NCBI GenBank assembly: GCA_022792885.1
Contig: JAAWBX010000028.1
Span: forward strand, 1 to 49,194
From: Lachnospiraceae bacterium
GTDB lineage: Bacteria > Bacillota > Clostridia > Lachnospirales > Lachnospiraceae
Direction: 5' to 3'
Length of the DNA: 49,194 nt
The position numbers and the translations under genes were made by a program. The first letter of the stretch is position 1. Each line of letters starts with the position of its first letter. A model generated the notes under the pieces. That model was not told where the DNA came from. It saw only the letters and a program-made list of their open reading frames with translations, and did not search any database. Positions 41,421 through 49,194 of the stretch are shown in pieces.

Positions 41421-41890
41421 AAAATCATTTGAGAGAAAAATACAAAGCGCAGGAACCGGTGATCGGAACCTTTTTCAACATGGGCGACATGTCGTGTATG
41501 GAATGCCTCGGCTATGCCGGAATGGATTTTGTTATTATTGACACGGAGCACGGCCGGTTTGATCGTGCCCTGCCTTCGTACGATAGAAGAGTATCGGAAA
41601 CTGGTGGATCTGGCGAAATACGCGCCGCTGGGGAATCGCAGGTTCATTAAAGGACGGGGCTGCGGCTTCGGTTATCAGGAATGGGCTGCGGGAACGCTGG
41701 AAGAATATATGGCGAACAGCAATGAAAAACTGATGGTGATTCCGCAGTGTGAGACGGCGGAGAGCCTTTCTTGTATTGAAGAGATCGCCGCGCTTGAGGG
41801 GATCGACGGTGTGGCCAACGGTTTAAATTCGGTCGTAGGTCCTGTGTTAAAAAACATTGCGCGTCAGGGGGACGCGGAAGGAGGAAAATT
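41417..41890 (+). pseudogene. HpcH/HpaI-family aldolase, broken by internal deletions
   Basis: The start MKNHLREKYKAQEPVIGTFF and MDFVIIDTEHGRFD is a normal HpcH/HpaI class II aldolase N-terminus. After HGRFD the text jumps to LIVPCLRTIEEYRKLVDLAK in another frame, so about 35 residues and the frame are lost near 41562. The second part continues through RFIKGRGCGFGYQEWA, MVIPQCETAESL and ALEGIDG, then changes to unrelated VANGLNSVVGPVLKN, missing the C-terminal third. The joined frame runs on into the cyclase. No active enzyme can be made. It overlaps the aminotransferase stop. Confidence 0.85.
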
Positions 41891-42638
41891 TATGGGTTTA
41901 TCTTTATGGGACGCATTTGAAACGTGGAAGGCATCCTGCCGATGGGTGGAATTAAGCCGGGAGGTGAGTCCGAAAACGCCTCATCACAGCGCTTTTCCGG
42001 AGATGGAGACGGAAATGCTCTACGACTACGACAAGGGGGATACGTTCCAGGCGCATGTTTATAAAACGCCCGGCCAGTATGGTACGCATGTGGACGCTCC
42101 GATTCATATGAGCGAGGGCGCTAAGGGGCTGGATGCGTTCGGCGCTTCGGACCTGTGTATGCCGCTCTGCGTCATTGACCTTTCAAAAGAAGTGGCGGCC
42201 GATCCGGATTATGCCCTGGGCACGGCGGATATCGAAGCATGGGAAGCACGGAACGGGAAGATACCGGAAGGGGCTTTCGTAGCGTTTCGCAGCGACTGGG
42301 GTAAACGCGGTACTTACGAGGAGATCGAAAATCGGGACGAGGAAGGCACGGCCCATTATCCGGGATGGACGGTTGAAGCCCTGAAGTTTTTGCGGGAAGA
42401 GAGGGGAGTTCTGGCGGTCGGCCATGAGCCCGCGGACACGGACCCGGCGGTGATCGCCAATACGGAGGGGTGGATCGCGGAAAGATACTGGCTGGCGCAG
42501 AACCGTTATCAGATCGAACTGCTGGTGAATCTGGATCAGTGCCCGGAAACCGGAGGTCTGATTTTCTGTGCGTTTCCGAGGTTAAAAGGAGGATCCGGCA
42601 GCACGGCCCGCTGCGTTGCCCTGGTGCCCCGGGCGTAA
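41891..42638 (+). CDS. Cyclase family protein (kynurenine formamidase-like)
   Basis: 248 residues starting MGLSLWDAFETW. The PF04199 cyclase signature is seen in GQYGTHVDAPIHM (about residues 58-70; metal-binding H and D), followed by AFVAFRSDWGKR, VGHEPADTDP and GLIFCAFPRLKGGSGSTARC at the end. These metal-dependent hydrolases act on formamides or lactone-like substrates. GGAAGGAGGAAAATTT precedes the ATG, which favours this start over the fused upstream frame of the aldolase remnant. It ends the aminotransferase cluster. Confidence 0.85.
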
Positions 42639-42649
42639 GGATTTTGTGA

Positions 42650-43300
42650 ATGAGAAAGACGGAGGGGCTTGTGACGGAAGGGGAGAAAATATTGGAAATA
42701 TCGGTGGAGAAGCGCCGGTTTTATCTGGCGGAATTTGACCGGGAAGCCCTGTGGCTGTCCGAGAAGCGGAAGGGGGGACGGCGGCTGATTGCCGTGAAGG
42801 GAACCCGCTATACCTTTGAAGCCTGTGAACCGGAAGAGTGGGAATACCGGATAGAATTCGGGGAAGAAAACGAGGAGGAGGAAGACGGGCGGGGAGCCTG
42901 GGAGGAAACGGGCTGGGAATTTGCGGCGGATTGCGGAGCCTGGGAACGCCTTCTGGATATTCCGCTTCGGCGTTCGACGTTTCGCAAACGGTATTTCCGG
43001 AGGAAGCGGGGGCGCGGCGAACCGTTCGCGCCGGATGTTTTGCTTCCGCTCGACCGGTTTGAGCGGGTCGTACGGACCGGCGCCCGCCGGAGTATCCCTC
43101 TTTTGCTGGGAAGCCTGGCCTATGAATTTATTATATGGGGAACGCCTCTTCTGGAAGGGAGGGGCGTGTTTTCCATGGTTTTGACTTTGGCGGCGCTGGT
43201 TCTTGCAACGGTGATCGTGTACCGTTTCGGTATTTATATCGGGCAGCTTGACCGGCTGCAGAGGCGGATGGCGGCAAGGGAAAAGGAACATGACGAGTGA
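42650..43300 (+). CDS. DUF2812-like membrane protein
   Basis: 216 residues. The first about 110 residues match the DUF2812 pattern: RRLIAVKGTRYTFEACEPEEW, then WEETGWEFAADCGAWERL. Two membrane helices follow (about 145-165 and 172-195). DUF2812 proteins are often paired with PadR regulators and have no known function; no PadR gene is here. The ATG starts 11 bases after the cyclase stop without a clear ribosome site. It ends over the start of the first dynamin-like gene, but codon use (rich in Glu and Arg) resembles the genes before it, not the dynamins. Confidence 0.6.
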   Translation: MRKTEGLVTEGEKILEISVEKRRFYLAEFDREALWLSEKRKGGRRLIAVKGTRYTFEACEPEEWEYRIEFGEENEEEEDGRGAWEETGWEFAADCGAWERLLDIPLRRSTFRKRYFRRKRGRGEPFAPDVLLPLDRFERVVRTGARRSIPLLLGSLAYEFIIWGTPLLEGRGVFSMVLTLAALVLATVIVYRFGIYIGQLDRLQRRMAAREKEHDE

Positions 43301-45428
43301 TGGGAGAATGTGTATGGAGCCGATACGGCCTTTCGATCAATCAAGGGATCTAAACGAAGCGCTGGAAGCATGTAAAGATTATGTGAATCATGGCCAGGCG
43401 ATTGCCGGCGACGCGATATCGCTGTTAAAGCGTACGGTAAAAGTCATAGCGAAAGAGCTGAATGAGCAGATAGCAAATCTTGAACACAGCAATTTTAAAG
43501 ACAACGCGACCGTCAACAGCCTGGCGTCGCAGCTTTCCGCTATACGCTCCAATTTTGAGATTCTTCCGCGGAAGCTTACGGAGGATATCGCGGCCATTTC
43601 AAAAGGGGGATTCTCCATAACGCTTTTTGGAAGAACCATGGCGGGCAAGTCCACCCTGATGGAGATCCTGATTCGCGGGAAAGGCGAGTCGATCGGAAAA
43701 GGGGCCCAGCGTACGACCCGGGATGTCCGGACTTATACATACCGGGGACTGCAGATTACGGATGTGCCGGGAATCGCCGCGTTCGAAGGGAACGAGGATG
43801 AGGAAACGGCGTTTGAAGCGGCGAAAAAGTGCGACCTTATTTTATTTTTGATAACGGCCGACGCGCCGCAGGCAAGTGAAGCCGAATGCCTGAGCAGGAT
43901 TCTCGGACTGGGCAAGCCGGTTATCTGCCTTGTGAATGTGAAGGCAAATATCAATGGCGCGGACGATCTCGCCATGTTCAGGAGGGATATCCGGAAAGCT
44001 TTTGACAGTGGGAGGCTGGAGCGGATCCGGAAGCAGTTTCTGGATTTCGGCCTGCAATATGGGCAGGATTGGCGCGCCATTCGATTTGCTTACGTACATT
44101 TGAAGGCGGCGTTTCTTTCGCAGCAGGCGCGGTCTGAGGAAGTCGGCAGCGAACTCTACAGGCTTTCGCGTTTCCGGTATGTGGAAAATTTGATTGTAAA
44201 TGAAGTATGTAAAAACGGAGGCTTTTATAAAATGAAAGCTTATTCCGATACGGTTGTGGTTCCTGTGATCGACGCGTTGGAATCTTTGTTCCGGCAGAGT
44301 GCGCAGAACAGCGGGCAGGGGTCCGTCCTCGTTGGCAAGCGGAAAAAGCTGAAGGAGTGGATCGATATTTTTCGGAGCGACGGCAAGGATCGGATAGAAG
44401 CGTTACTGTCTTCCGTTTCCGGCGATCTGAAAAGCGAAATCGCCTCGTTTGCGGAGGACAATTACGATAATCCGGACGCGAGCCGTGAATGGAACCGGGT
44501 TTTAAAATCCCGGAAGGTCGAAGAGCGGACGGCCGCCCTTCTGGATCAGTTGGGGAGGGAATGCAAAGCGGAGCTTGAGGAAATCACGCGCGAGATCCGC
44601 GTGGAGATTAAATTTTCAAATGCCGTTTTTGCGGATCAGTCCATTGATATGCATGCGTTTGTTGACGGGAGGCGCATCTGGAACTGGGCGACGAATCTGG
44701 TGAGCGGCGGATTGATGGTAGCCGGTTTGCTGCTTGCGTCCGGGCCGATTGGCTGGATCGGTGTTGGAATCGGTGTTTTGGGGAACCTGCTGGGTCTTCT
44801 CTTTTTTGATGATCGGGAGAATCAGATCCGTGACGCGAGGAGACAACTGGAGGAAAAACTTGCCGGGCATATCGACGAGATGCTTCGGACGCTTCGCAAG
44901 CGAATGACGCGCGCGTTGGAAGAGGATTTGTTGAAAAAACAGGCGCTGCCTATGCTTCATACGATGGATGAAATTGTCGTTTCGCTGTTCAGATTGTCGG
45001 AAATTCAGTGGGAGTTTGCGTCGCGGCTCAACGAAAAGCTCCGGGAGATCAACGGGAGAGTGATCAGGGAGGCGCTGATATACTCCGGGTACGACGGACT
45101 GGAATGGCATGTCAGGCAGACTGCCAGGATTCCGGGATATGCGATGATGCTGGTTCTTGAGGATGGGGAACGTTTTCCGGAAGACGCGTCCAGAGCGCTT
45201 CGGTTTTTGCTTAAAGAAAACGTATGGTTTATTTTTGAAAAAGATCATGTGAAATCCATGCTTGCACAGGCAATCGGAAGAGGATGCGACAGGAATACGA
45301 TCCGAATACAGTCGGTTCACGGCGTTTCGCGTATCGCGCATATTCCTTCGCTGGATTCGGTTGACGCGGGTACGAAGAATCGTATCCGGCTGGCTCAGCA
45401 AATTACGGAATTGTTAATTATGAAATAG
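43290..45428 (+). CDS. Dynamin-like GTPase, larger partner (LeoBC-like)
   Basis: 712 residues from ATG 43290 (AAGGAAAAGGA site); ATG 43314 with GGGAG is an alternative. G domain: P-loop GRTMAGKST at residues 114-122, G3 DVPG at 158-161, and NVKA near 215 as a weak G4. After helical regions comes a glycine-rich hydrophobic hairpin (about 470-506, LVSGGLMVAGLLLASGPIGW), then a helical stalk. That is the layout of bacterial dynamins. With the next gene it resembles LeoBC plus LeoA, the Eleos anti-phage pair. It would act at the membrane. Function inferred from family and context. Confidence 0.7.
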   Translation: MTSDGRMCMEPIRPFDQSRDLNEALEACKDYVNHGQAIAGDAISLLKRTVKVIAKELNEQIANLEHSNFKDNATVNSLASQLSAIRSNFEILPRKLTEDIAAISKGGFSITLFGRTMAGKSTLMEILIRGKGESIGKGAQRTTRDVRTYTYRGLQITDVPGIAAFEGNEDEETAFEAAKKCDLILFLITADAPQASEAECLSRILGLGKPVICLVNVKANINGADDLAMFRRDIRKAFDSGRLERIRKQFLDFGLQYGQDWRAIRFAYVHLKAAFLSQQARSEEVGSELYRLSRFRYVENLIVNEVCKNGGFYKMKAYSDTVVVPVIDALESLFRQSAQNSGQGSVLVGKRKKLKEWIDIFRSDGKDRIEALLSSVSGDLKSEIASFAEDNYDNPDASREWNRVLKSRKVEERTAALLDQLGRECKAELEEITREIRVEIKFSNAVFADQSIDMHAFVDGRRIWNWATNLVSGGLMVAGLLLASGPIGWIGVGIGVLGNLLGLLFFDDRENQIRDARRQLEEKLAGHIDEMLRTLRKRMTRALEEDLLKKQALPMLHTMDEIVVSLFRLSEIQWEFASRLNEKLREINGRVIREALIYSGYDGLEWHVRQTARIPGYAMMLVLEDGERFPEDASRALRFLLKENVWFIFEKDHVKSMLAQAIGRGCDRNTIRIQSVHGVSRIAHIPSLDSVDAGTKNRIRLAQQITELLIMK

Positions 45429-45442
45429 GTGAGGTGCTTTTT

Positions 45443-47155
45443 ATGAAAAATTCGGAGACGGTATGGATTTCTGTTTGGACGGAGAAAAGCGAGAGATTAT
45501 TTGAAAATGTCCGGCATCTGCTCGAGGAATTTCAATATGATACGGACGATATGCCGCGGACGGTATTTGAAGCGGACAGGCCCGTGAGCATGGTTTTTGC
45601 CGGGCAGTACAGCGCAGGGAAATCAAGCATGATAAAAGCCCTGACCAAAAGGGACGATATTGCGATCGGGGAAGGCATTACGACGCAGAAAACCTATTTT
45701 TATGATTGGAACGGAATCCATATTATCGATACGCCGGGTATTCACACGACTCTTCGTCCTGACCATGACGCGATCGCTTACCAGGCGATCGCGGACGCGG
45801 ATATGCTGGTCTATGTGGTTACGCAGGAACTGTTTGATGATTTTATCGGCCGGAATTTCCGCAAATTGCTGCTTGAAAAAGAAAAGGCCGGGGAAATGAT
45901 TCTGGTTGTGAATAAGATGGCGGATGTCGGGAACACCATCGAAAATCGGGATGTGAAGCTGCAAAATCTGAGGGAGGTAACCGCGCCGTATACGCCGGAG
46001 CAGCTCAGAACCGTTTTCATTGATGCGGAATCTTATCTGGACAGCCTTACGGAACCTGAGGCGGACATCGCGGCGGAGCTAAGAAAGCGCAGCAATTATG
46101 ACGGGCTTGTTGAGACATTGAATACGTTTGCTCAGGATAAAGCGCTCTCTTTCCGCATGACTACGGGTCTGTACCGGCTGCATGAATTTTTGCAGAAAGC
46201 TATTTTGGAATATCAGCCCTCAACGGGCGATACGGATATCGACGCCCTTGAGGAACATCTTCTGCAGGAACGTCATATACTGGCGAGTACCCAATGGCGG
46301 ATTGAAACGTCCGTAAAAACAATCATTGAAGACGCTGCGGTCCGGATACGGGCGAAGGGCCGCGAGATTGCGAATAGCGTTTACGATTGCCATGATGAAG
46401 CGGATGCAAATGAAAAAATCCTGGAAGCGTATCATGACGTGGACCGGATTTCGGATGCCTGCGTTTCGGACATTGTTTCTAAAATCGACGAATTATCAAA
46501 CAACGGACAGGCGCAGTTGGATTCGTTTTATTGCTCCGACTTTTCGCAGGCGTTAAAGCTTCGGCTTGATCACAAGCGGGATAAGAAAAATTCGCTTATT
46601 GAAAATATCTTGAAGTCCGACATTTTAAGGCAGACGGGTAGCGGCATTATTTCCAATACCCTGGGGGCCAATGCCGCGGCAGGCGGGTTAAAAGCTTTTT
46701 CGGGAAGCAATATACATCAGATAGTTTTGAACGTCGGCCATTTTTTCGGTCATAGTTTCAGACCGTGGGAGGCCGTGAAATTGGTGCGAGGGATTCATAT
46801 TGCCGGCAAGGCTCTTGGTATTTTCGGGGTGGTGTTTTCTTTTGGTATGCAGATAAAAGAAGATGCAAATGAAGATGAGCGTCAGCGGGAGATGAGGCAT
46901 AACCGGGAAATGCTTCGCGCGGGATTTGCGAACGCGGCGGATGAAGTTGCGAAATATTTTAATCAAGCCCTGACTTGTTTCGTGAGGGAAAGCTATCTGC
47001 CTCGGATTGCCGGGATCGATGAACAGGTAGCGGCGATCCGGGACTTACGTACCGGTAAGTCGGACGCTTGTAAACGGCTCGAAAGCTTGCAGAACGATTG
47101 CAGACGCCTGATTTCCGAGATTCATCAGGAGTGCTTCCCGGAGAGCGGGGCGTAA
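45443..47155 (+). CDS. Dynamin-like GTPase, smaller partner (LeoA-like)
   Basis: 570 residues, the length of E. coli LeoA. P-loop GQYSAGKSS at residues 54-62, G3 DTPG at 96-99 and G4 NKMAD at 157-161 are all intact. Long helical regions follow, and an amphipathic or hydrophobic stretch (about 445-475, AVKLVRGIHIAGKALGIFG) may touch the membrane. AGGTGAGGTG precedes ATG at 45443, 14 bases after the partner's stop. The adjacent, co-oriented pair of different dynamins suggests they assemble together, as LeoA and LeoBC do. The WYL regulator follows 13 bases later. Confidence 0.72.
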   Translation: MKNSETVWISVWTEKSERLFENVRHLLEEFQYDTDDMPRTVFEADRPVSMVFAGQYSAGKSSMIKALTKRDDIAIGEGITTQKTYFYDWNGIHIIDTPGIHTTLRPDHDAIAYQAIADADMLVYVVTQELFDDFIGRNFRKLLLEKEKAGEMILVVNKMADVGNTIENRDVKLQNLREVTAPYTPEQLRTVFIDAESYLDSLTEPEADIAAELRKRSNYDGLVETLNTFAQDKALSFRMTTGLYRLHEFLQKAILEYQPSTGDTDIDALEEHLLQERHILASTQWRIETSVKTIIEDAAVRIRAKGREIANSVYDCHDEADANEKILEAYHDVDRISDACVSDIVSKIDELSNNGQAQLDSFYCSDFSQALKLRLDHKRDKKNSLIENILKSDILRQTGSGIISNTLGANAAAGGLKAFSGSNIHQIVLNVGHFFGHSFRPWEAVKLVRGIHIAGKALGIFGVVFSFGMQIKEDANEDERQREMRHNREMLRAGFANAADEVAKYFNQALTCFVRESYLPRIAGIDEQVAAIRDLRTGKSDACKRLESLQNDCRRLISEIHQECFPESGA

Positions 47156-47168
47156 AGGGGGTGCGGCG

Positions 47169-48065
47169 ATGCGGGAGAACAGGCTGTTTAAGATTTTGTA
47201 CCACTTGCTGGCTAAGGGACGGGCTACCGCCCCGGAACTGGCGGAGAAATTTGAAGTATCGGTCCGGACGATTTACAGGGACATGGACGCTCTGAGCGAA
47301 GCCGGCATTCCCGTTTATGCGGAATCGGGCAGAAACGGCGGCATTTATTTGATGAAGCATTTTGTCCTGGATAAAACGGTATTGTCGGAGGAAGAAAGGC
47401 AGGAAATCCTGGCGGCGTTACAGAGCGTAAATATTACGCAGAATAGCAACGACAGCCGGACGCTGCAGAAACTTTCGGCAATATTCCGTTTTGATTCGGA
47501 AAATTGGCTGGAAGTGGATTTTTCCAGATGGGGAAATTCGGGATTCGATAATGAAAAGTTTGAACGGTTGAAGTCGGCGATCATTCGCCGGCGAAACGTT
47601 AAAATCCATTACGCAAATTCCCGCGGGGGCGTAAATGAAAGAACCGTGCAGCCATACAAACTCGTTTACAAAGCAAACGCATGGTATTTACAGGCGTTCT
47701 GCACCGGGAAACAGGATTGGCGGACGTTCAAATTAAATCGCATTTTGGATTTGGAGATTTTGAATGAAGGCTTTTCGCGCCGTGATTTTCGGGAAACGAT
47801 CGGTACTTCCGAGGGAGAATATCAGCCGATTACGCTTCGCTTTCCGGGGGAAATGGCCTACCGTGTTTACGACGAATTTGACAGGACGCAGATACGGCCG
47901 CAGGAGAACGGCGATTTGATCGTTTCCGCAAGAATGCCGGAAGACGCGTGGCTGATCGGTTTTTTGATGTCGTTTGGCACGCGGGTAGATATTCTCTCGC
48001 CCTCCCGCCTGAAAGATGCGGTAGCGGAACAGGCAAAAAGGATATATGAAAAGAATAAATCCTGA
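47169..48065 (+). CDS. HTH-WYL domain transcriptional regulator
   Basis: 298 residues. N-terminal winged helix: LFKILYHLLAKGRATAPELA then FEVSVRTIYRDMDALSEAGI (about 1-60). The C-terminal WYL domain has TVQPYKLVYKANAWYLQAFC (about 158-177) and FKLNRILDLEI, followed by the WCX part. It belongs to the YafY/PafC family. WYL regulators often control phage-defence operons (BrxR, CapW) by sensing nucleic acid or nucleotide signals. AAAGGGGGTG precedes the ATG, 13 bases after the LeoA-like gene, so it probably regulates its own operon. Confidence 0.88.
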   Translation: MRENRLFKILYHLLAKGRATAPELAEKFEVSVRTIYRDMDALSEAGIPVYAESGRNGGIYLMKHFVLDKTVLSEEERQEILAALQSVNITQNSNDSRTLQKLSAIFRFDSENWLEVDFSRWGNSGFDNEKFERLKSAIIRRRNVKIHYANSRGGVNERTVQPYKLVYKANAWYLQAFCTGKQDWRTFKLNRILDLEILNEGFSRRDFRETIGTSEGEYQPITLRFPGEMAYRVYDEFDRTQIRPQENGDLIVSARMPEDAWLIGFLMSFGTRVDILSPSRLKDAVAEQAKRIYEKNKS

Positions 48066-48187
48066 CAGGAAGGGGCGTAGCAAAGATTATAAGAAGAAAA
48101 TTAACTTATCATCAAAATCTTATTTCAAATCAATTTAAACACCATTTTGCAATCTTTATAATCAGTTCTGTTGGTAGTGTCTTGCTA
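48066..48187. other. A+T-rich spacer
   Basis: No gene is visible. The base composition is clearly richer in A+T than the surrounding genes. GATTATAA near 48088 and TTATAATC near 48156 are inverted copies. Confidence 0.5.
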
Positions 48188-48464
48188 TACCGTCGCTTGA
48201 CAAGGACACACACGGTCGAAGAAGGATAAAATTCAGCCCCTGCGGCGTTACTTTCACTTCGCGTACGTCCAGTACGCGTCGCTCAAGTGCCTGGCAGGGA
48301 CTGAATTTTATTCCTTTTCGACTCTCTGACCCTGACCGATGCCGATGGCCCGATCTTCCAGGCAGATGAATGAGGCGTACTGGACGTACGCCGATCGAAG
48401 ATAACGCAGAAGATCGGGCCATCGGCACGGTTCAGGGCGTGCGTGCTCTTGTCAAGCGACGGTA
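48188..48464. repeat. Large three-way cruciform repeat
   Basis: The outer arms TACCGTCGCTTGACAAG (48188-48204) and CTTGTCAAGCGACGGTA (48448-48464) are perfect inverted copies. Inside are two independent long hairpins. The first is 48223-48243 with 48294-48315, with CGCGTAC/GTACGCG at its tip (48260-48278). The second is 48341-48358 with 48409-48426 (18 perfect pairs), with GGCGTAC/GTACGCC at its tip (48374-48392). The two tips are inverted versions of one another. The end sequence recurs at 22124-22140. It could be a REP/MITE-like element or a structured RNA. Confidence 0.85.
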
Positions 48465-48644
48465 CGGAAAATAAATTACATTTTTCTTTGTAACAAATTC
48501 ACTTAATTCAAAAGTGAATTTTTCAATGGTAGGATAATTTACCCCTCTTTCAATTTTGGAAAGGCTTTGCAGATTGATACCGACAGCGTCCGAAAACTCC
48601 TGCCGTTTTATTCCTTTCAGTTTTTTTACTAACGGATGAATGAC
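48432..48644 (-). pseudogene. Remnant of an XRE-family regulator
   Basis: On the minus strand one frame reads PLVKKLKGIKRQEFSDAVGI then NLQSLSKIERGVNYPTIEKF and TFELSEF, a clear XRE/Cro helix-turn-helix. It has no start codon (the frame is closed upstream by TAA with no ATG, GTG or TTG between) and the first helix is short. The protein runs into the right arm of the cruciform repeat, which supplies its last codons and TGA. It is a truncated, non-functional regulator from a mobile element. Confidence 0.65.
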
Positions 48645-48692
48645 AAAAATTTTGCCGTTCCCTATCCGGCTGACTGCCGGACGGGGCGGGCT

Positions 48693-48761
48693 TTAGTCGG
48701 GCAACTCTACCTTGCCGACAAAAGAGTAATAGATTTCGATTTCCTGTCTGCGGAGCTTCCC
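48693..48761 (-). pseudogene. C-terminal scrap of a large serine recombinase
   Basis: The minus-strand frame ends GKLRRQEIEIYYSFVGKVEL-PD then TAA. This resembles the extreme C-terminus of TnpX-type large serine recombinases with a DUF4368 domain (typically EIEIYYNFIGKIE). The rest of the gene is not visible upstream, so it is a remnant of an excised or decayed element. Assignment rests on a short motif. Confidence 0.4.
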
Positions 48762-48870
48762 CCGGCGTTTGCCGTGGCTTCCAGCTCGCCGCTGGTCGCG
48801 GCTTCGGCAAGTTCCCCACTGGTTAGCATAATTGTTTGACCGCACATAGTGACGGGGTATTCCTCATATC

Positions 48871-48911
48871 AAAAGTGCGCCAAGGAAAACATTTCCTTTG
48901 ACGCACTTTTT
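48871..48911. terminator. Bidirectional hairpin terminator
   Basis: AAAAGTGCG (48871-48879) pairs with CGCACTTTT (48902-48910); AAGGAAA and TTTCCTT extend the stem. A and T runs at the ends allow termination in both directions, between the element remnants and the AraC gene. Confidence 0.75.
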
Positions 48912-48962
48912 AACATCAGGAAGAAAATGAAGATATTTTACAAGCCAGCAGTAATCCTAATC

Positions 48963-48971
48963 TGGTATAAT
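48963..48971 (+). promoter_or_regulatory. Extended -10 promoter of the AraC gene
   Basis: TGGTATAAT contains a perfect TATAAT (48966-48971) with TGn. It is 25 bases before the AraC start; no good -35 is seen, as is usual for activator-dependent promoters. Confidence 0.55.
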
Positions 48972-48996
48972 AAACATCATCAAGGAGGAAAGCCGC

Positions 48997-49194
48997 ATGA
49001 AAAAAGAAGTACGAACGGTGGTCTACGATGATGAACTGCGTATTGAGGCTTACCGTTTTGAGGGCATCGTACAGCCTTTCCCAAACCATTTTCATGAATA
49101 CTATGTGATTGGATTTATGGAGGACGGGGAACGTGTTTTATCCTGCAAAAATCAGGAGTACGCCATTACAAAGGGGGATGTTCTCCTATTCAAC
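48997..49194 (+). CDS. AraC-family regulator, N-terminal part (runs off the window)
   Basis: Sixty-six codons are visible before the window ends, still in frame. They read as the N-terminal cupin of an AraC/XylS regulator: NHFHEYYVIGFMEDGERVLS and AITKGDVLLFN, the sugar-binding arm-like segment. The DNA-binding domain would follow outside. AAGGAGGAAAGCCGC precedes the ATG. The ligand is unknown. Confidence 0.8.
   Translation, partial: MKKEVRTVVYDDELRIEAYRFEGIVQPFPNHFHEYYVIGFMEDGERVLSCKNQEYAITKGDVLLFN

Noticed and set aside
41514..42638. A genuine aldolase-cyclase fusion enzyme
   Set aside because: The aldolase part lacks its N-terminal and C-terminal regions and the cyclase has its own AGGAGG site and ATG at 41891.
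48636..48839. 67-codon forward frame near the window end
   Set aside because: Low-complexity Ala/Ser text opposite the recombinase and XRE remnants, without a ribosome site.

Overview
The window looks like the chromosome of a spore-forming anaerobic Clostridia bacterium, most likely a Lachnospiraceae-type gut organism. The reasons are a YyaC-like spore protein, rubredoxin, FeoA/FeoA/FeoB, archaeal-type ProS, DUF1847 and DUF5711 proteins, a Lachnospiraceae-style asparagine synthetase, strong AGGAGG ribosome sites, extended -10 promoters and moderate G+C (about half, by eye). It carries mostly ordinary housekeeping genes with several small accessory or regulatory insertions.

Layout. 1-7.4 kb: the structured end of a probable mobile element inside a broken cation antiporter, an MgtC-like protein, a DUF1847 protein, a zinc-sensing (CZB) chemoreceptor, two small envelope proteins, a nitrilase, tRNA-Val(CAC) and an archaeal-type D-aminoacyl-tRNA deacylase homologue. 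7.5-18.2 kb: a forward block with a hypothetical protein, YyaC, a LysM membrane protein with a degenerate MPN-like domain, DUF5711, a sugar nucleotidyltransferase, a two-component system, and a REC-GGDEF-EAL-REC-GGDEF protein (preceded by a structured leader) paired with an HPt protein. 18.2-24.2 kb, reverse: carB without carA, rubredoxin, and a TetR/MFS efflux pair with matching operator-like sites. 24.2-29.0 kb: pyrimidine-nucleoside phosphorylase, an AI-2E family permease, then a reverse cluster (coiled-coil protein, small lipoprotein, serine recombinase) with a short segment bounded by 21-bp perfect inverted repeats, which looks like an invertible promoter. 29.1-37.9 kb: ProS, CCA-adding enzyme, class II aldolase, a NifX-like metal-binding protein, asparagine synthetase without the glutaminase cysteine, and the feo iron-uptake operon. 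38-42.6 kb: a secreted GH5 cellulase lipoprotein, a LysR remnant, and an aminotransferase / broken HpcH aldolase / cyclase cluster. 42.6-49.2 kb: DUF2812, a pair of dynamin-like GTPases resembling the Eleos (LeoBC/LeoA) defence operon, a WYL regulator, a large cruciform repeat, remnants of an XRE regulator and a large serine recombinase, and the start of an AraC regulator.

Most interesting signals: (1) the recombinase-linked inverted repeats at 28182-28338, whose internal promoter currently points away from the lipoprotein gene and would drive it after inversion; (2) a short two-hairpin leader element that occurs three times in tandem before feoA2-feoB and once before rubredoxin, both iron-related, at nearly the same distance from the start codon; (3) the tandem dynamin-like GTPases plus WYL regulator; (4) the three-way cruciform repeat, whose end sequence recurs about 26 kb away and in both places supplies the stop codon of the neighbouring gene. 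All functional assignments rest on reading the translated sequences and recalling protein families; no database search was possible.
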